Position numbers and translations under genes: made by a program. Below the pieces are notes generated by a model that searched no databases, was not told the origin of the DNA, and worked only from the letters and a program-made list of their open reading frames with translations. From the NCBI GenBank assembly GCA_023410155.1, contig JAEYQF010000238.1, forward strand, positions 1-8,791: DNA of 8,791 nt, written 5' to 3'. The first letter of the stretch is position 1, and each line of letters opens with the position of its first letter. Shown in pieces: positions 1 to 6,224 of the stretch. Source of the DNA: Verrucomicrobiota bacterium. GTDB taxonomy: Bacteria > Verrucomicrobiota > Verrucomicrobiia > Opitutales > Opitutaceae.

Positions 1-540
1 GCGATGCACCGCGACCTCATGGAGCAGGTTCGCGTGCGGATGCATCACCCCTTTCGGCCGGCCCGTGCTGCCGGAAGTATAGCTGATGTAGGCGAAGTCG
101 TCCGCGCGAACCGCCGCCGCTGGCGGCGCATCCTCCCCCGCTCCCCGCGACCACGAGATCCGCTCCACCGCGACTCCTCCCAATCCGCGCGCGGCCGCCT
201 CCCCTGCGTCGTCGCTCAACACGATTCCGATCGCCCCATCGTCGGCGATGTCGCGGAGCCGCCCCGAGGGGAACACCGGATCGAGCACAACGTAGAAACG
301 ACCCGCGCGCAGCACGCCGAGCATCGCGGCGATGGCATCAACAGGGTCCGTGAAGTGCAGCCCTACCCCGCCGTCACCTCGCGGTTGCGCCGCCAACGTC
401 GCGTGCACGTGCGCCGCACGGCGGGCGAGCTCGGCGTAGCTGATCTCGCCGCCGAGGCTGACGATCGCCGGGCGGGCTGCGTGGACGTCGGCTACTCGGG
501 AAAAAACTTCGAACACACTCTGGCTGGTCTCTCGCCGCAT
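1..540 (-). CDS. AMP-binding / adenylation-domain enzyme, N-terminal part (runs off the left edge)
   Basis: This is the first 180 residues of an acyl- or aminoacyl-adenylate-forming enzyme (ANL superfamily, PF00501), which activates a carboxylate with ATP. Reading from the ATG at 540, three motifs typical of NRPS-like adenylation domains occur in order: an A1-like ISYAELARRA (33-42), an A2-like LGVLRAGRFYVVLDP (74-88), and the A3 phosphate-binding loop SYTSGSTGRPKGV (153-165). The A2 wording and the following FPSGRL are closer to amino-acid-adenylating domains than to fatty acyl-CoA ligases. The specificity pocket, the C-terminal lid and any carrier or other domains lie outside the window, so the substrate cannot be read. 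The frame is open to a stop at 616-618, so a TTG at 570 is an alternative start; neither start has a Shine-Dalgarno sequence. The gene is divergent from nadK. Confidence 0.9.
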   Translation of the reverse strand, partial: MRRETSQSVFEVFSRVADVHAARPAIVSLGGEISYAELARRAAHVHATLAAQPRGDGGVGLHFTDPVDAIAAMLGVLRAGRFYVVLDPVFPSGRLRDIADDGAIGIVLSDDAGEAAARGLGGVAVERISWSRGAGEDAPPAAAVRADDFAYISYTSGSTGRPKGVMHPHANLLHEVAVHR

Positions 541-682
541 CGCTGCGAGCGAGTCCGCGTCCGGCTGCAATCGACTGGGGAGTGCGGGATCGATGCGTTC
601 AGCAAGTGACGTCCCTCACGAACGGGCAAGCCCGGGTGCGCGCGCGGATATTCGAGTCGATTCCGCGCCAATCGTGGTTTCA
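541..682. other. Divergent intergenic region between the adenylation gene and nadK
   Basis: This 142-base gap must hold the promoters of both divergent genes. I see no clear -35/-10 pair, operator palindrome or hairpin in it. The reading frame upstream of each annotated start stays open for part of the region, so the real boundaries could move by 30-90 bases. Confidence 0.5.
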
Positions 683-1537
683 ATGGCCGCTCACATGCAG
701 CCCCTCCGCAAAATCGCCTTCGTCGTCAACGAGGAGAAAACCGGTGCGCCCGAACTCGCCGCCGAGCTGATGGCAGTCGCGAAGAAGGCGGGCGCAGCCC
801 TCAAGCGGAGCGCCCGGTTTCCGCTGCCGCGGAACTTCCTGAAGGGATTCGACGCCTGCTGCGTCATCGGCGGAGACGGCACGTTGCTCGGCGTCGCGCG
901 CGAAGCCGCGCAACACCAGGTGCCGATCATCGGGGTGAATCGAGGCAGCCTCGGTTTTCTCACCACGTTTTCCGCCGATGAAGCGCGCGCACACTTCTGC
1001 GAGTTGATCGAAGGACAGTTTCACGTGGCGCATCGCTCCCTGCTCCAGTGCTCCACCGGGCCCGGCTCCTGCGACCTGGCGCTCAACGACGTTCTGATCA
1101 AGAACGAGGCCAACTCGCGGCTCATCCACCTCGAGGTCCACGCCGACGACGAACTCGTCACCGACTACAGTTGCGACGGACTCATCTTTTCCACGCCCAC
1201 GGGATCGACTGCGTATAACCTTTCCGCCGGCGGACCGTTGATTCACCCGGATGCCGACGTGATCGCGATGACCCCGATCTGTCCGCACACGCTCAGCAAC
1301 CGCTCGATCATTTTCCGCTCCGACGTTTGCCTGCGCGTCTCCAACTGCTCCGACGACAGCCGGCTGCTCGTGGCGATCGACGGTCAACGCAATCTCAAGG
1401 TTGGCGTCGGTTCACCGATCGAGATCACCGTGTCGGATCTGAAACTGCCGCTCGCGCAACGACTCGACTACTCCCACTTCTCCGTCGTGCGCACGAAATT
1501 GAAGTGGAGCGGCGGGCTCACCCAGCGCTCGATCTGA
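683..1537 (+). CDS. nadK: NAD kinase
   Basis: ATP- (or polyphosphate-) dependent NAD kinase (PF01513/PF20143), the cytosolic enzyme that phosphorylates NAD to NADP. It has 284 residues from the ATG at 683, close to the usual 270-300. The catalytic GGDGT loop is at residues 63-67, followed by NRGSLGFL (86-93), the NAD-contacting LNDVLIKNE (134-142), and the hallmark DGLIFSTPTGSTAYNLSAGGP (165-185) ending near LIHPD. TPICPHTLSNR (197-207) and AIDGQ (231-235) complete the family pattern. No key residue appears to be missing. The ATG at 695, giving MQPLRKIAFVVN, is an equally plausible start because the conserved region begins there; a longer frame from 593 adds 30 residues that do not look like NAD kinase. 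No Shine-Dalgarno sequence precedes any of these. It is transcribed alone, with the minus-strand EF-hand gene converging on its 3' end. Confidence 0.97.
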   Translation: MAAHMQPLRKIAFVVNEEKTGAPELAAELMAVAKKAGAALKRSARFPLPRNFLKGFDACCVIGGDGTLLGVAREAAQHQVPIIGVNRGSLGFLTTFSADEARAHFCELIEGQFHVAHRSLLQCSTGPGSCDLALNDVLIKNEANSRLIHLEVHADDELVTDYSCDGLIFSTPTGSTAYNLSAGGPLIHPDADVIAMTPICPHTLSNRSIIFRSDVCLRVSNCSDDSRLLVAIDGQRNLKVGVGSPIEITVSDLKLPLAQRLDYSHFSVVRTKLKWSGGLTQRSI

Positions 1538-1574
1538 TCCGCACTCGGCCGAGCATCGGAGATCGCTCGTCCAT

Positions 1575-1603
1575 GAAAAAAGCCCCGGCGGTCTGCCGGG
1601 GCT
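1575..1603 (-). terminator. Intrinsic terminator of the EF-hand gene
   Basis: A perfect 9-bp stem, AGCCCCGGC (1581-1589) against GCCGGGGCT (1595-1603), has a 5-base loop and is followed on the minus strand by a T-run (complement of the A-run at 1576-1581). The orientation fits the minus-strand gene ending at 1631, 27 bases before the hairpin. There is no T-run on the plus side, so it would stop nadK transcription poorly if at all. Confidence 0.88.
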
Positions 1604-1630
1604 GAAAGGTGAAACGATAAACGCAGGAAC

Positions 1631-1951
1631 TTAGTTCGCCTTCTCCGCCGGCGCACCGGCCTTGGGCGCATCCTCGTCGTCGTCTTCATCCTGATCGTCG
1701 ACCTTCTGCCCAGCCTCCTTCTTGGCTTTGCGCTCCTCACGCTTCTTCGCCTTGTCGGCTTCCCACTGGGCTTTCTCTTCGTCGTTCAACTGACCGTCGC
1801 CGTCCTTGTCGTATTTCTTCAGAATACGCGGACCGACTTTCTTTTCCTTCTTCGGCTTCTCGGCTTTCTCAGCGGCAATCGTGGCGGGAACTGCAAACGC
1901 GCAAACCAGCGCGAGCAGGCAGACTGACAAGATGAAGCGGGACGTTTTCAT
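1631..1951 (-). CDS. Small secreted EF-hand protein with a charged Lys/Glu/Asp-rich tail
   Basis: A 106-residue protein with three visible parts. Residues 1-27 form a Sec signal peptide: MKTSR, then a hydrophobic stretch (FILSVCLLALVCAFAV), with likely cleavage near ATIAA/EK. Residues 48-59 form one canonical EF-hand loop, DKDGDGQLNDEE, with Asp/Asp/Asp at positions 1, 3 and 5, Gly at 6, Leu at 8 and Glu at 12, so calcium binding is likely. The rest is low-complexity: Lys-rich flanks (about 31-40 and 68-80) and an acidic DDQDEDDDED stretch (85-94). It probably acts outside the cytoplasm; the function is unknown. One EF-hand without a partner hand suggests dimerisation or only a weak calcium site. 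The frame stays open upstream to about 2392, but that extension overlaps the PF11927 gene and lacks a signal peptide, so the start at 1951 is preferred. The nearest purine-rich SD-like sequence is about 17 bases upstream. Confidence 0.85.
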   Translation of the reverse strand: MKTSRFILSVCLLALVCAFAVPATIAAEKAEKPKKEKKVGPRILKKYDKDGDGQLNDEEKAQWEADKAKKREERKAKKEAGQKVDDQDEDDDEDAPKAGAPAEKAN

Positions 1952-2116
1952 GGCGCGGCGACCATGGTGTTCCCCGGAACAGTTGGCCAGCTTGAAGCCG
2001 TCGACCGCCCGGCCCTCCGCTGCCCTCGTCCGGTGCAGCCGAACAAGCGACGCGTCATCTCCTCGCGCAAGACTCCGCCCCGTATGACACGTTTGGCCAC
2101 GACCCGGCGCCGTGTG

Positions 2117-2132
2117 CGGCTCGAGTCGCGCC
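2117..2132 (+). repeat. Direct repeat, copy 1 (16 bp)
   Basis: The sequence CGGCTCGAGTCGCGCC occurs here and again, identically, at 2205-2220. Its core 13-mer (2119-2131) is complementary, with one mismatch, to the inverted copy at 2185-2197, so this copy and copy 2 can compete for the same pairing partner. Confidence 0.85.
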
Positions 2133-2135
2133 CGT

Positions 2136-2165
2136 GTGCGGACCGGGTCGGGAGTAAGTCCGCAC
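2136..2165. repeat. Perfect 8-bp inverted repeat (hairpin)
   Basis: GTGCGGAC (2136-2143) and GTCCGCAC (2158-2165) are perfect reverse complements around a 14-base loop. On the minus strand this lies between the operon end and the EF-hand gene. It could be an RNA hairpin or an operator; there is no T-run after it. Confidence 0.6.
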
Positions 2166-2184
2166 CGTGTCGCAACAACATCCA

Positions 2185-2219
2185 GCGCGAGTCGAGCTTG
2201 ACCACGGCTCGAGTCGCGC
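2185..2219 (-). terminator. Hairpin directly after the PF11927 stop codon; candidate weak terminator
   Basis: GCGCGAGTCGAGC (2185-2197) pairs with GCTCGAGTCGCGC (2207-2219) at 12 of 13 positions around a 9-base loop. On the minus strand the stem begins three bases after the stop codon of the PF11927 gene. The sequence after the stem (TGGATGTTGTTG) is only loosely T-rich, so this may be a weak terminator, a 3'-end stabiliser, or part of the repeat arrangement described in the findings. Confidence 0.5.
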
Positions 2220-2220
2220 C
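2205..2220 (+). repeat. Direct repeat, copy 2 (16 bp)
   Basis: This is identical to 2117-2132, with starts 88 bases apart. It also forms the right arm of the hairpin at 2185-2219. Confidence 0.85.
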
Positions 2221-2222
2221 AC

Positions 2223-3053
2223 TCAGCGGGCCGCGCTCTCGAGCAGGCCGGCAAGTTCCACCGCGATCCGGTCGAGTCGTTTGTAGCGAAGCATCGCCTC
2301 AGGCATCGAACGCAGCGCACGCGCCAGACCGAGTGGAGCGGAGCCGTGATGCGCGACGTCATCGAGCCGGTGATTCGCGATTCGGATGCCAAACACCACG
2401 CCCCGCGATTCCGGGAGCGCGAGTAACGCCTGATGTTCCAACCGCAACCAGAGTCGGTCGAGCGCGAGGGGCGATGCCGGCGCGGGCACGTGTCGCGCCG
2501 GGTGGTGATTCAGTTCGTCGTTTGCCGCGAGTCCCCAGTTGTCGCGGAAAAACGCGACGCCTGGTTTCAGCTTCGCGAGAAACTGATGGATCGGAGGCCC
2601 GAGCGCGGCGTTGAGGCCGGGCACCACGCCGTGGATGAAGTCCATCGTGTGTCCGAGTTTCTCCTCGAGCGCCCAACCGCTCGGAAAACACAGCGCGCCG
2701 CCGCGCAAGCGGAAGTGGCCCTGAGCATCGGGCGAAAGAAACAGCAAATCCGGCTCAAGCGCGCGGCCGAGTTGATCCAATTGTTCGCGGGGGCAGGCGG
2801 CGTCGCTGATGGACGCCGCATTCCACGAGCGCACGAGCGCGGCGAACTCCGCGATGACCGGCTCGCCCTCGCTCAACAGCCCGGCGTAGCGCGACGGGTT
2901 TTCCGCGAGCCAGTGTGCGCGTTCGCGGAGCACGGCGCCGGTCATCTCACGCTCAAGAAAAAAGTCGCGCGCATCGCCGCGCTTGAGCGTGAGGTGAAAA
3001 CGAAAGTCCTCGTCGGGGAAGAGACTCGCGAGCGAGGAATTCATCGTGGTCAC
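2223..3053 (-). CDS. Heme-dependent oxidative N-demethylase-like protein (PF11927, formerly DUF3445)
   Basis: A 276-residue member of the HODM alpha-subunit-like family. The characterised relatives bind heme in a PAS-derived fold and oxidatively demethylate small amines such as dimethylamine. Family-like segments here are the GALCFPSGW block (119-127), EKLGHTMDFIHGVVPG (131-146), FFRDNWGL (168-175), DELNHHP (179-185), LWLRLEHQALLALP (201-214) and GVVFGIRI (218-225). The LEHQAL segment differs from the ERQTL I recall in typical members, so substrate or activity may differ. There is no signal peptide or membrane segment. The start is a GTG at 3053 that overlaps the M16 stop codon (GTGA); an in-frame ATG at 3044 is the alternative. 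It is the last gene of the minus-strand unit. No recognisable beta/gamma oxidoreductase partner is nearby, so demethylase function is inferred from family only. Confidence 0.85.
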   Translation of the reverse strand: MTTMNSSLASLFPDEDFRFHLTLKRGDARDFFLEREMTGAVLRERAHWLAENPSRYAGLLSEGEPVIAEFAALVRSWNAASISDAACPREQLDQLGRALEPDLLFLSPDAQGHFRLRGGALCFPSGWALEEKLGHTMDFIHGVVPGLNAALGPPIHQFLAKLKPGVAFFRDNWGLAANDELNHHPARHVPAPASPLALDRLWLRLEHQALLALPESRGVVFGIRIANHRLDDVAHHGSAPLGLARALRSMPEAMLRYKRLDRIAVELAGLLESAAR

Positions 3054-5620
3054 GGCCGGACCACGAGCTGCGTGCGCTGCTCCGGGTGGAAATACTTCTG
3101 CGCAAACGCCGCGAGGTCCGCGATCGTCACGGCGTCGATGCGCGCGTCGTAGTTTTTCCAGTCATTGAGCGGCTGGCCCTGCAGGACGTTGAGCGCGGCC
3201 TGCATGGCGCGTGCGGAGTTGGTTTGCAGACTCTGGCGGCGACCGGCTTTCAGGCGGGCGGCACAGCGCGCGAGCTCGACCGGCTCGACCTCGCCGCGCT
3301 GCACGCGGGCGATCTCGGCCTCGATCTCTGCGAGGACCTCGTTCTCGCGACCGGGCTGCGTGCCCGCGAAGAAGTAGAACATGCCCGTTTGGAGCCCGAT
3401 GATGCGGCCGGAGCGAACGAAGTAGGCCAAGCCTTTCTCTTCGCGCACGCGTTCGAACAGCCGTGACGCCATGCCGCTGAAGAGCTCGTCGGCCACCTCG
3501 CCAGCGTAGAAGTCCTCCGCGGCAACAGCCGTGCCGCGGAAAGCCTGGGCGACCACCGCTTGCTCGCGCGGTTGCTTCTCCACGAAGTCGCCCGCCTCGG
3601 CCGGCAGCAATTTGCGGTCCGCGGTTGCGGAGGGCACCGGCGCGGCGCGCTTGGGCAGTTTCTGCAGGATCGCCTTCAGTTTCGGCGCGAGCTTCTTCGG
3701 CTCGAAATCGCCGGCGACCGCGAGCACGACATTGGGGCCCACGGCCAGCGAGCGATGCAGCGCGGCGAGATCCTTGGCGGTGAGGGCCGCGACCCCGGCT
3801 TCGTCGCCGCTGGCGTCCAAGGCCAGTGGATACGTGCCGAAGAATTTTTTCCGGAGGAGCTTGCGTGCGTAGGTGACCACGTCGTCGTCGTCCTGCTTGA
3901 GTCCGGCGAGCTGCGCGTCGCGTTCGAGCGCGAGCGTCGCCGGCTTGAAAGCCGGGGCGAGCAGCGCCTCCGAGAGGACCGACAGGGCGCGATCCAGGTT
4001 GGGCGGCAGCACCTCGACGGCGAAGCCGAGGCTGTTGTTGCCGGAGAAGGCGTGGAACGATCCGCCGACACTCTCGATGAACTCGGCGACGGCGGCCGCA
4101 CTGCGGCGGCGCGTGTCCTTCGTGAGCATCGTGGCGAGCAGCGCAGTGGCCCCGCGTTTGCCCACCGGTTCGAAGAGCGGCCCGCCCTGCAGGACCACGC
4201 GCAGGTGGACATTGGGAAGGCGCGGCTCGCGCTGGAGCAGTAGACGCGCGCCGTTCGAGAGCGTGATTTGCTCGAAGTCCTTCGCGGACGACGTGCGGGC
4301 TTCGGTGGTGGAGAGTTTCGGTGCAGCGGCCGTGGGATTGAGCGAGACCGACGTGATCCGCGATGGCACCAGATACTGCTTCGCGACGCGGCGCAGCTCC
4401 GCCGGTGTGACGCGACTCAGACGCTCGAAGTAGGCGCGGCTATGATCGAGGTCCCCGACGACGACCTCGGCGGCGCCGAGGCGCGAGGCCTGGCCGCTCA
4501 TCGTCTTGCGGGAGTTGATCTCGCCGACGACGAGCTGGCGGATTGCTTTCTTGAGTTGCGCGGGCGTGAAGCCGCGCGTGGCAGCACGCTCGAGCGTGCG
4601 CTGCACGAGGTCGGTGGCCGCCTGGCGCTTGTCGGCGTCGCTCGTGAAGCCGATGAAGAACAAACCGCTCGAGCCCGGATTCCAACTCGACGCATCGATC
4701 GTGTGCACGAGACCCGCCTTTTCTCGCACCTCCTGCCAAAGCACGGAGCTGTCGCCGCTGCCGAGAATGGTCGCGAGCAGGTCCAGCACAGGCGCGTCTT
4801 CGTGCGTGAGACCGGGGATGGGCCATGTGAGCGCGGCGCGGGAGACTTCGACGTCTTCGTAACGGTGCTCGGCCCGCGGGGCGAGTTGTAGGGATTCTTC
4901 CGGCACCAACACAGGCGCGAGCCGCACGCGCGGTGCAGCGCCAAAATGCTCGGTCACGGAGGCAAGCGTCTGCGCCGGGTCGATATCGCCGACGATGACC
5001 ACCACCAGATTGTTCGGCACGTAGCGCGCGCGGTAGTAGTTGACCAGGTCGTCGCGGGTGATCGCGGAAAAGACGTCTTGATGGCCGATGATCGGCTGGC
5101 GGTAGGGGTGCTCGCGAAAAGCGGTGGAAAAGAGCGTATCCCACAGTCGGTTGTCCGGATCGTCGCGCGTCATCGCGATCTCGCGGAGGATGACGTCCTT
5201 CTCCTTCGCGCACTCGTCAGCCGGCAGCGTCGAATGCAGAACGGCATCGGCAAGCAGGTCGACGGCGACGCCCGTGTGTTCGCTCGGCAGGTCGATGTAG
5301 TAGACGGTGCGGTCGAAGGTCGTGTAGGCGTTGATGTAGCCGCCATGCGCCTGGACTGTGGCAGAGATCTCGCGGCCGGCGCGGCGTTCGGTGCCTTTGA
5401 AAAGCATGTGCTCGAGATAGTGCGAGAGTCCGGCGCCGAGATGAGAGCTCTCGTGAATGCTGCCGGTTTTCACCCACACTTGCACGGAGGCGAGCGCGGC
5501 GGAGCGGTCGGGCTTGAGGATGACCGTGAGACCGTTGGGCAGAACGGTGCGTTGAACGGGCTCGTGCCAGAAGGCTTCGAGCAGACGGAGATCCGCCGAA
5601 GCGGAAGCGGCTTTGGGCAT
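3050..5620 (-). CDS. M16 family zinc metallopeptidase, two fused M16 halves
   Basis: An 856-residue insulinase/pitrilysin-superfamily protease, with an active and an inactive half in one chain. The N-terminal half has the inverted zinc motif HYLEH (67-71), with the third ligand Glu147 exactly 76 residues further on (LREIAM), and an M16_C domain with SSVLWQEVREKAGL (291-304). In the C-terminal half the equivalent of HxxEH is GATALLATML (490-499), without zinc ligands, as is normal for the beta-like half. The conserved Arg/Tyr substrate-binding pair appears as SRLFERVREEKGLAYF (719-734; Arg720, Tyr733). No signal peptide or membrane segment is visible, so it is probably cytoplasmic or exported by an unseen route. 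It would degrade or process peptides; the substrate is unknown. The start at 5620 is 17 bases after the upstream stop codon, and its own stop overlaps the next gene's start, indicating an operon. Confidence 0.95.
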   Translation of the reverse strand: MPKAASASADLRLLEAFWHEPVQRTVLPNGLTVILKPDRSAALASVQVWVKTGSIHESSHLGAGLSHYLEHMLFKGTERRAGREISATVQAHGGYINAYTTFDRTVYYIDLPSEHTGVAVDLLADAVLHSTLPADECAKEKDVILREIAMTRDDPDNRLWDTLFSTAFREHPYRQPIIGHQDVFSAITRDDLVNYYRARYVPNNLVVVIVGDIDPAQTLASVTEHFGAAPRVRLAPVLVPEESLQLAPRAEHRYEDVEVSRAALTWPIPGLTHEDAPVLDLLATILGSGDSSVLWQEVREKAGLVHTIDASSWNPGSSGLFFIGFTSDADKRQAATDLVQRTLERAATRGFTPAQLKKAIRQLVVGEINSRKTMSGQASRLGAAEVVVGDLDHSRAYFERLSRVTPAELRRVAKQYLVPSRITSVSLNPTAAAPKLSTTEARTSSAKDFEQITLSNGARLLLQREPRLPNVHLRVVLQGGPLFEPVGKRGATALLATMLTKDTRRRSAAAVAEFIESVGGSFHAFSGNNSLGFAVEVLPPNLDRALSVLSEALLAPAFKPATLALERDAQLAGLKQDDDDVVTYARKLLRKKFFGTYPLALDASGDEAGVAALTAKDLAALHRSLAVGPNVVLAVAGDFEPKKLAPKLKAILQKLPKRAAPVPSATADRKLLPAEAGDFVEKQPREQAVVAQAFRGTAVAAEDFYAGEVADELFSGMASRLFERVREEKGLAYFVRSGRIIGLQTGMFYFFAGTQPGRENEVLAEIEAEIARVQRGEVEPVELARCAARLKAGRRQSLQTNSARAMQAALNVLQGQPLNDWKNYDARIDAVTIADLAAFAQKYFHPEQRTQLVVRP

Positions 5621-5637
5621 GAAGGCGGGAGCGTCGG

Positions 5638-6075
5638 TCAGGTGGAGCCGACGATTTCGGTGCTGGACGGACCCTTGCGCGGATGCGCCGGCAAGAACGG
5701 TTTCACGAACGCGTCTTCGAACGAGTAGAGGTCCGCGAAGTCTTCGCGGCGGTCGTTCTCCGTTTTGCTGAAAACATTATACTCGATCAGATTGAAAACG
5801 ATGTCGCCGAAGTCCGAGCACCGGCGCACGCCCCAGGCGTTGAGCACGGTTTTCGTGAGCGGACCAAATTGATCGAGCGCGTAAACGCGCAGGCCCTCGA
5901 GCAACTCGGGACCGGAAACGTGCCGCGACCGTCCCGCCCGCGTGCCGTCCTTCTTCTTCAGCTCCTTCACCGTCTGGTCCAGACCGAGCCGGATGAAGTC
6001 GTAAGCCTTGCGGTCGAAACGTGGGTCTTCTTTGCAAATGAGCTCTACGATGCCGTCGAAATCCGGGTCCTGCAT
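5638..6075 (-). CDS. Minf_1886 family conserved protein (Verrucomicrobia/Planctomycetes)
   Basis: A 145-residue protein of a family conserved mainly in Verrucomicrobia and Planctomycetes, with no known biochemical role. Recognition rests on the run of family-like blocks: DPRFDRKAYDFIRLGLD (17-33), SRHVSGPELLEGLRVYALDQ (49-68), FGPLTKTVLNAWGVR (69-83) and CSDFGDIVFNLIEYNVFSKTE (85-105), followed by an EDFADLYSFEDAF-like end. It has no signal peptide, membrane segment or obvious catalytic motif and is predicted to be a soluble, helix-rich protein. The frame is open further upstream to 6117, but the conserved part begins with MQDPDFDGIVELI, so the ATG at 6075 is chosen; no Shine-Dalgarno sequence precedes it. 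It is the first gene of the unit continuing into the M16 peptidase and the PF11927 protein, and is divergent from the Fur-family gene. Confidence 0.88.
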   Translation of the reverse strand: MQDPDFDGIVELICKEDPRFDRKAYDFIRLGLDQTVKELKKKDGTRAGRSRHVSGPELLEGLRVYALDQFGPLTKTVLNAWGVRRCSDFGDIVFNLIEYNVFSKTENDRREDFADLYSFEDAFVKPFLPAHPRKGPSSTEIVGST

Positions 6076-6131
6076 AGTTGGTCCGGGCGAGTAAACACAC
6101 GAGCCGGACACGCGCAACTAGCAAGCCACCC

Positions 6132-6150
6132 GTCCGCATCAACTGCGGAC
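6132..6150. promoter_or_regulatory. Perfect 7-5-7 palindrome in the divergent control region
   Basis: GTCCGCA (6132-6138) and TGCGGAC (6144-6150) are exact reverse complements with a 5-base spacer. It lies between the divergent starts of the Minf_1886 gene (6075) and the Fur-family gene (6225), where a dimeric regulator would be expected to bind. No T-run follows, so a terminator is unlikely. Which regulator binds is unknown. Confidence 0.45.
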
Positions 6151-6159
6151 CGTTCAGGG

Positions 6160-6187
6160 TAATACCTGATGCAAATGAATGCATATT
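6160..6187. promoter_or_regulatory. AT-rich patch; candidate promoter/Fur-type operator
   Basis: This 28-base stretch is clearly AT-richer than its surroundings and lies 38-65 bases upstream of the Fur-family start. It contains ATGCA (6169-6173) and TGCAT (6180-6184) as inverted arms around a 6-base spacer, the perfect 6-bp palindrome ATGCAT (6179-6184), and TAATAC (6160-6165), which could be a -10 element. Fur-family proteins often repress their own gene from AT-rich dyads like this. The match to the classical Fur, Zur or PerR consensus is poor, so this is an inference. Confidence 0.35.
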
Positions 6188-6224
6188 CCCTCGTGCAATC
6201 CGGCGGCGCGAACACGATGAAGGG

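Larger units (their letters stand above)
1952..2222. other. Repeat- and hairpin-rich intergenic region upstream of the EF-hand gene
   Basis: This 271-base gap lies between the end of the PF11927 gene and the start of the EF-hand gene, both on the minus strand. It holds several short repeats annotated separately. No convincing protein is encoded; the short open frames have arginine-rich composition typical of non-coding GC-rich DNA. It presumably contains the terminator of the upstream operon and the promoter/leader of the EF-hand gene, but I cannot pick out a -35/-10 pair. Confidence 0.6.

Noticed and set aside
4..609. Long plus-strand open frame at the left edge
   Set aside because: It is antisense to a frame with clear adenylation-domain motifs, and its arginine-rich translation has no recognisable domain.
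680..1387. Long minus-strand open frame inside nadK
   Set aside because: It is a mirror of NAD kinase codon bias in GC-rich DNA; the plus-strand frame has all the family motifs.
1952..2392. N-terminal extension of the EF-hand gene, giving 253 residues
   Set aside because: It would overlap the PF11927 gene, bury the signal peptide in the middle of the protein, and adds only arginine-rich, non-conserved sequence.
4946..5728. Plus-strand 260-codon open frame opposite the M16 gene
   Set aside because: It is antisense to the zinc-motif half of the M16 peptidase; the HxxEH and Glu147 spacing prove the minus-strand frame.
6160..6187. Classical Fur or Zur box
   Set aside because: The AT-rich dyad does not match the GATAATGATAATCATTATC or TGATAAT-type consensus well enough, so it is kept only as a low-confidence candidate operator.
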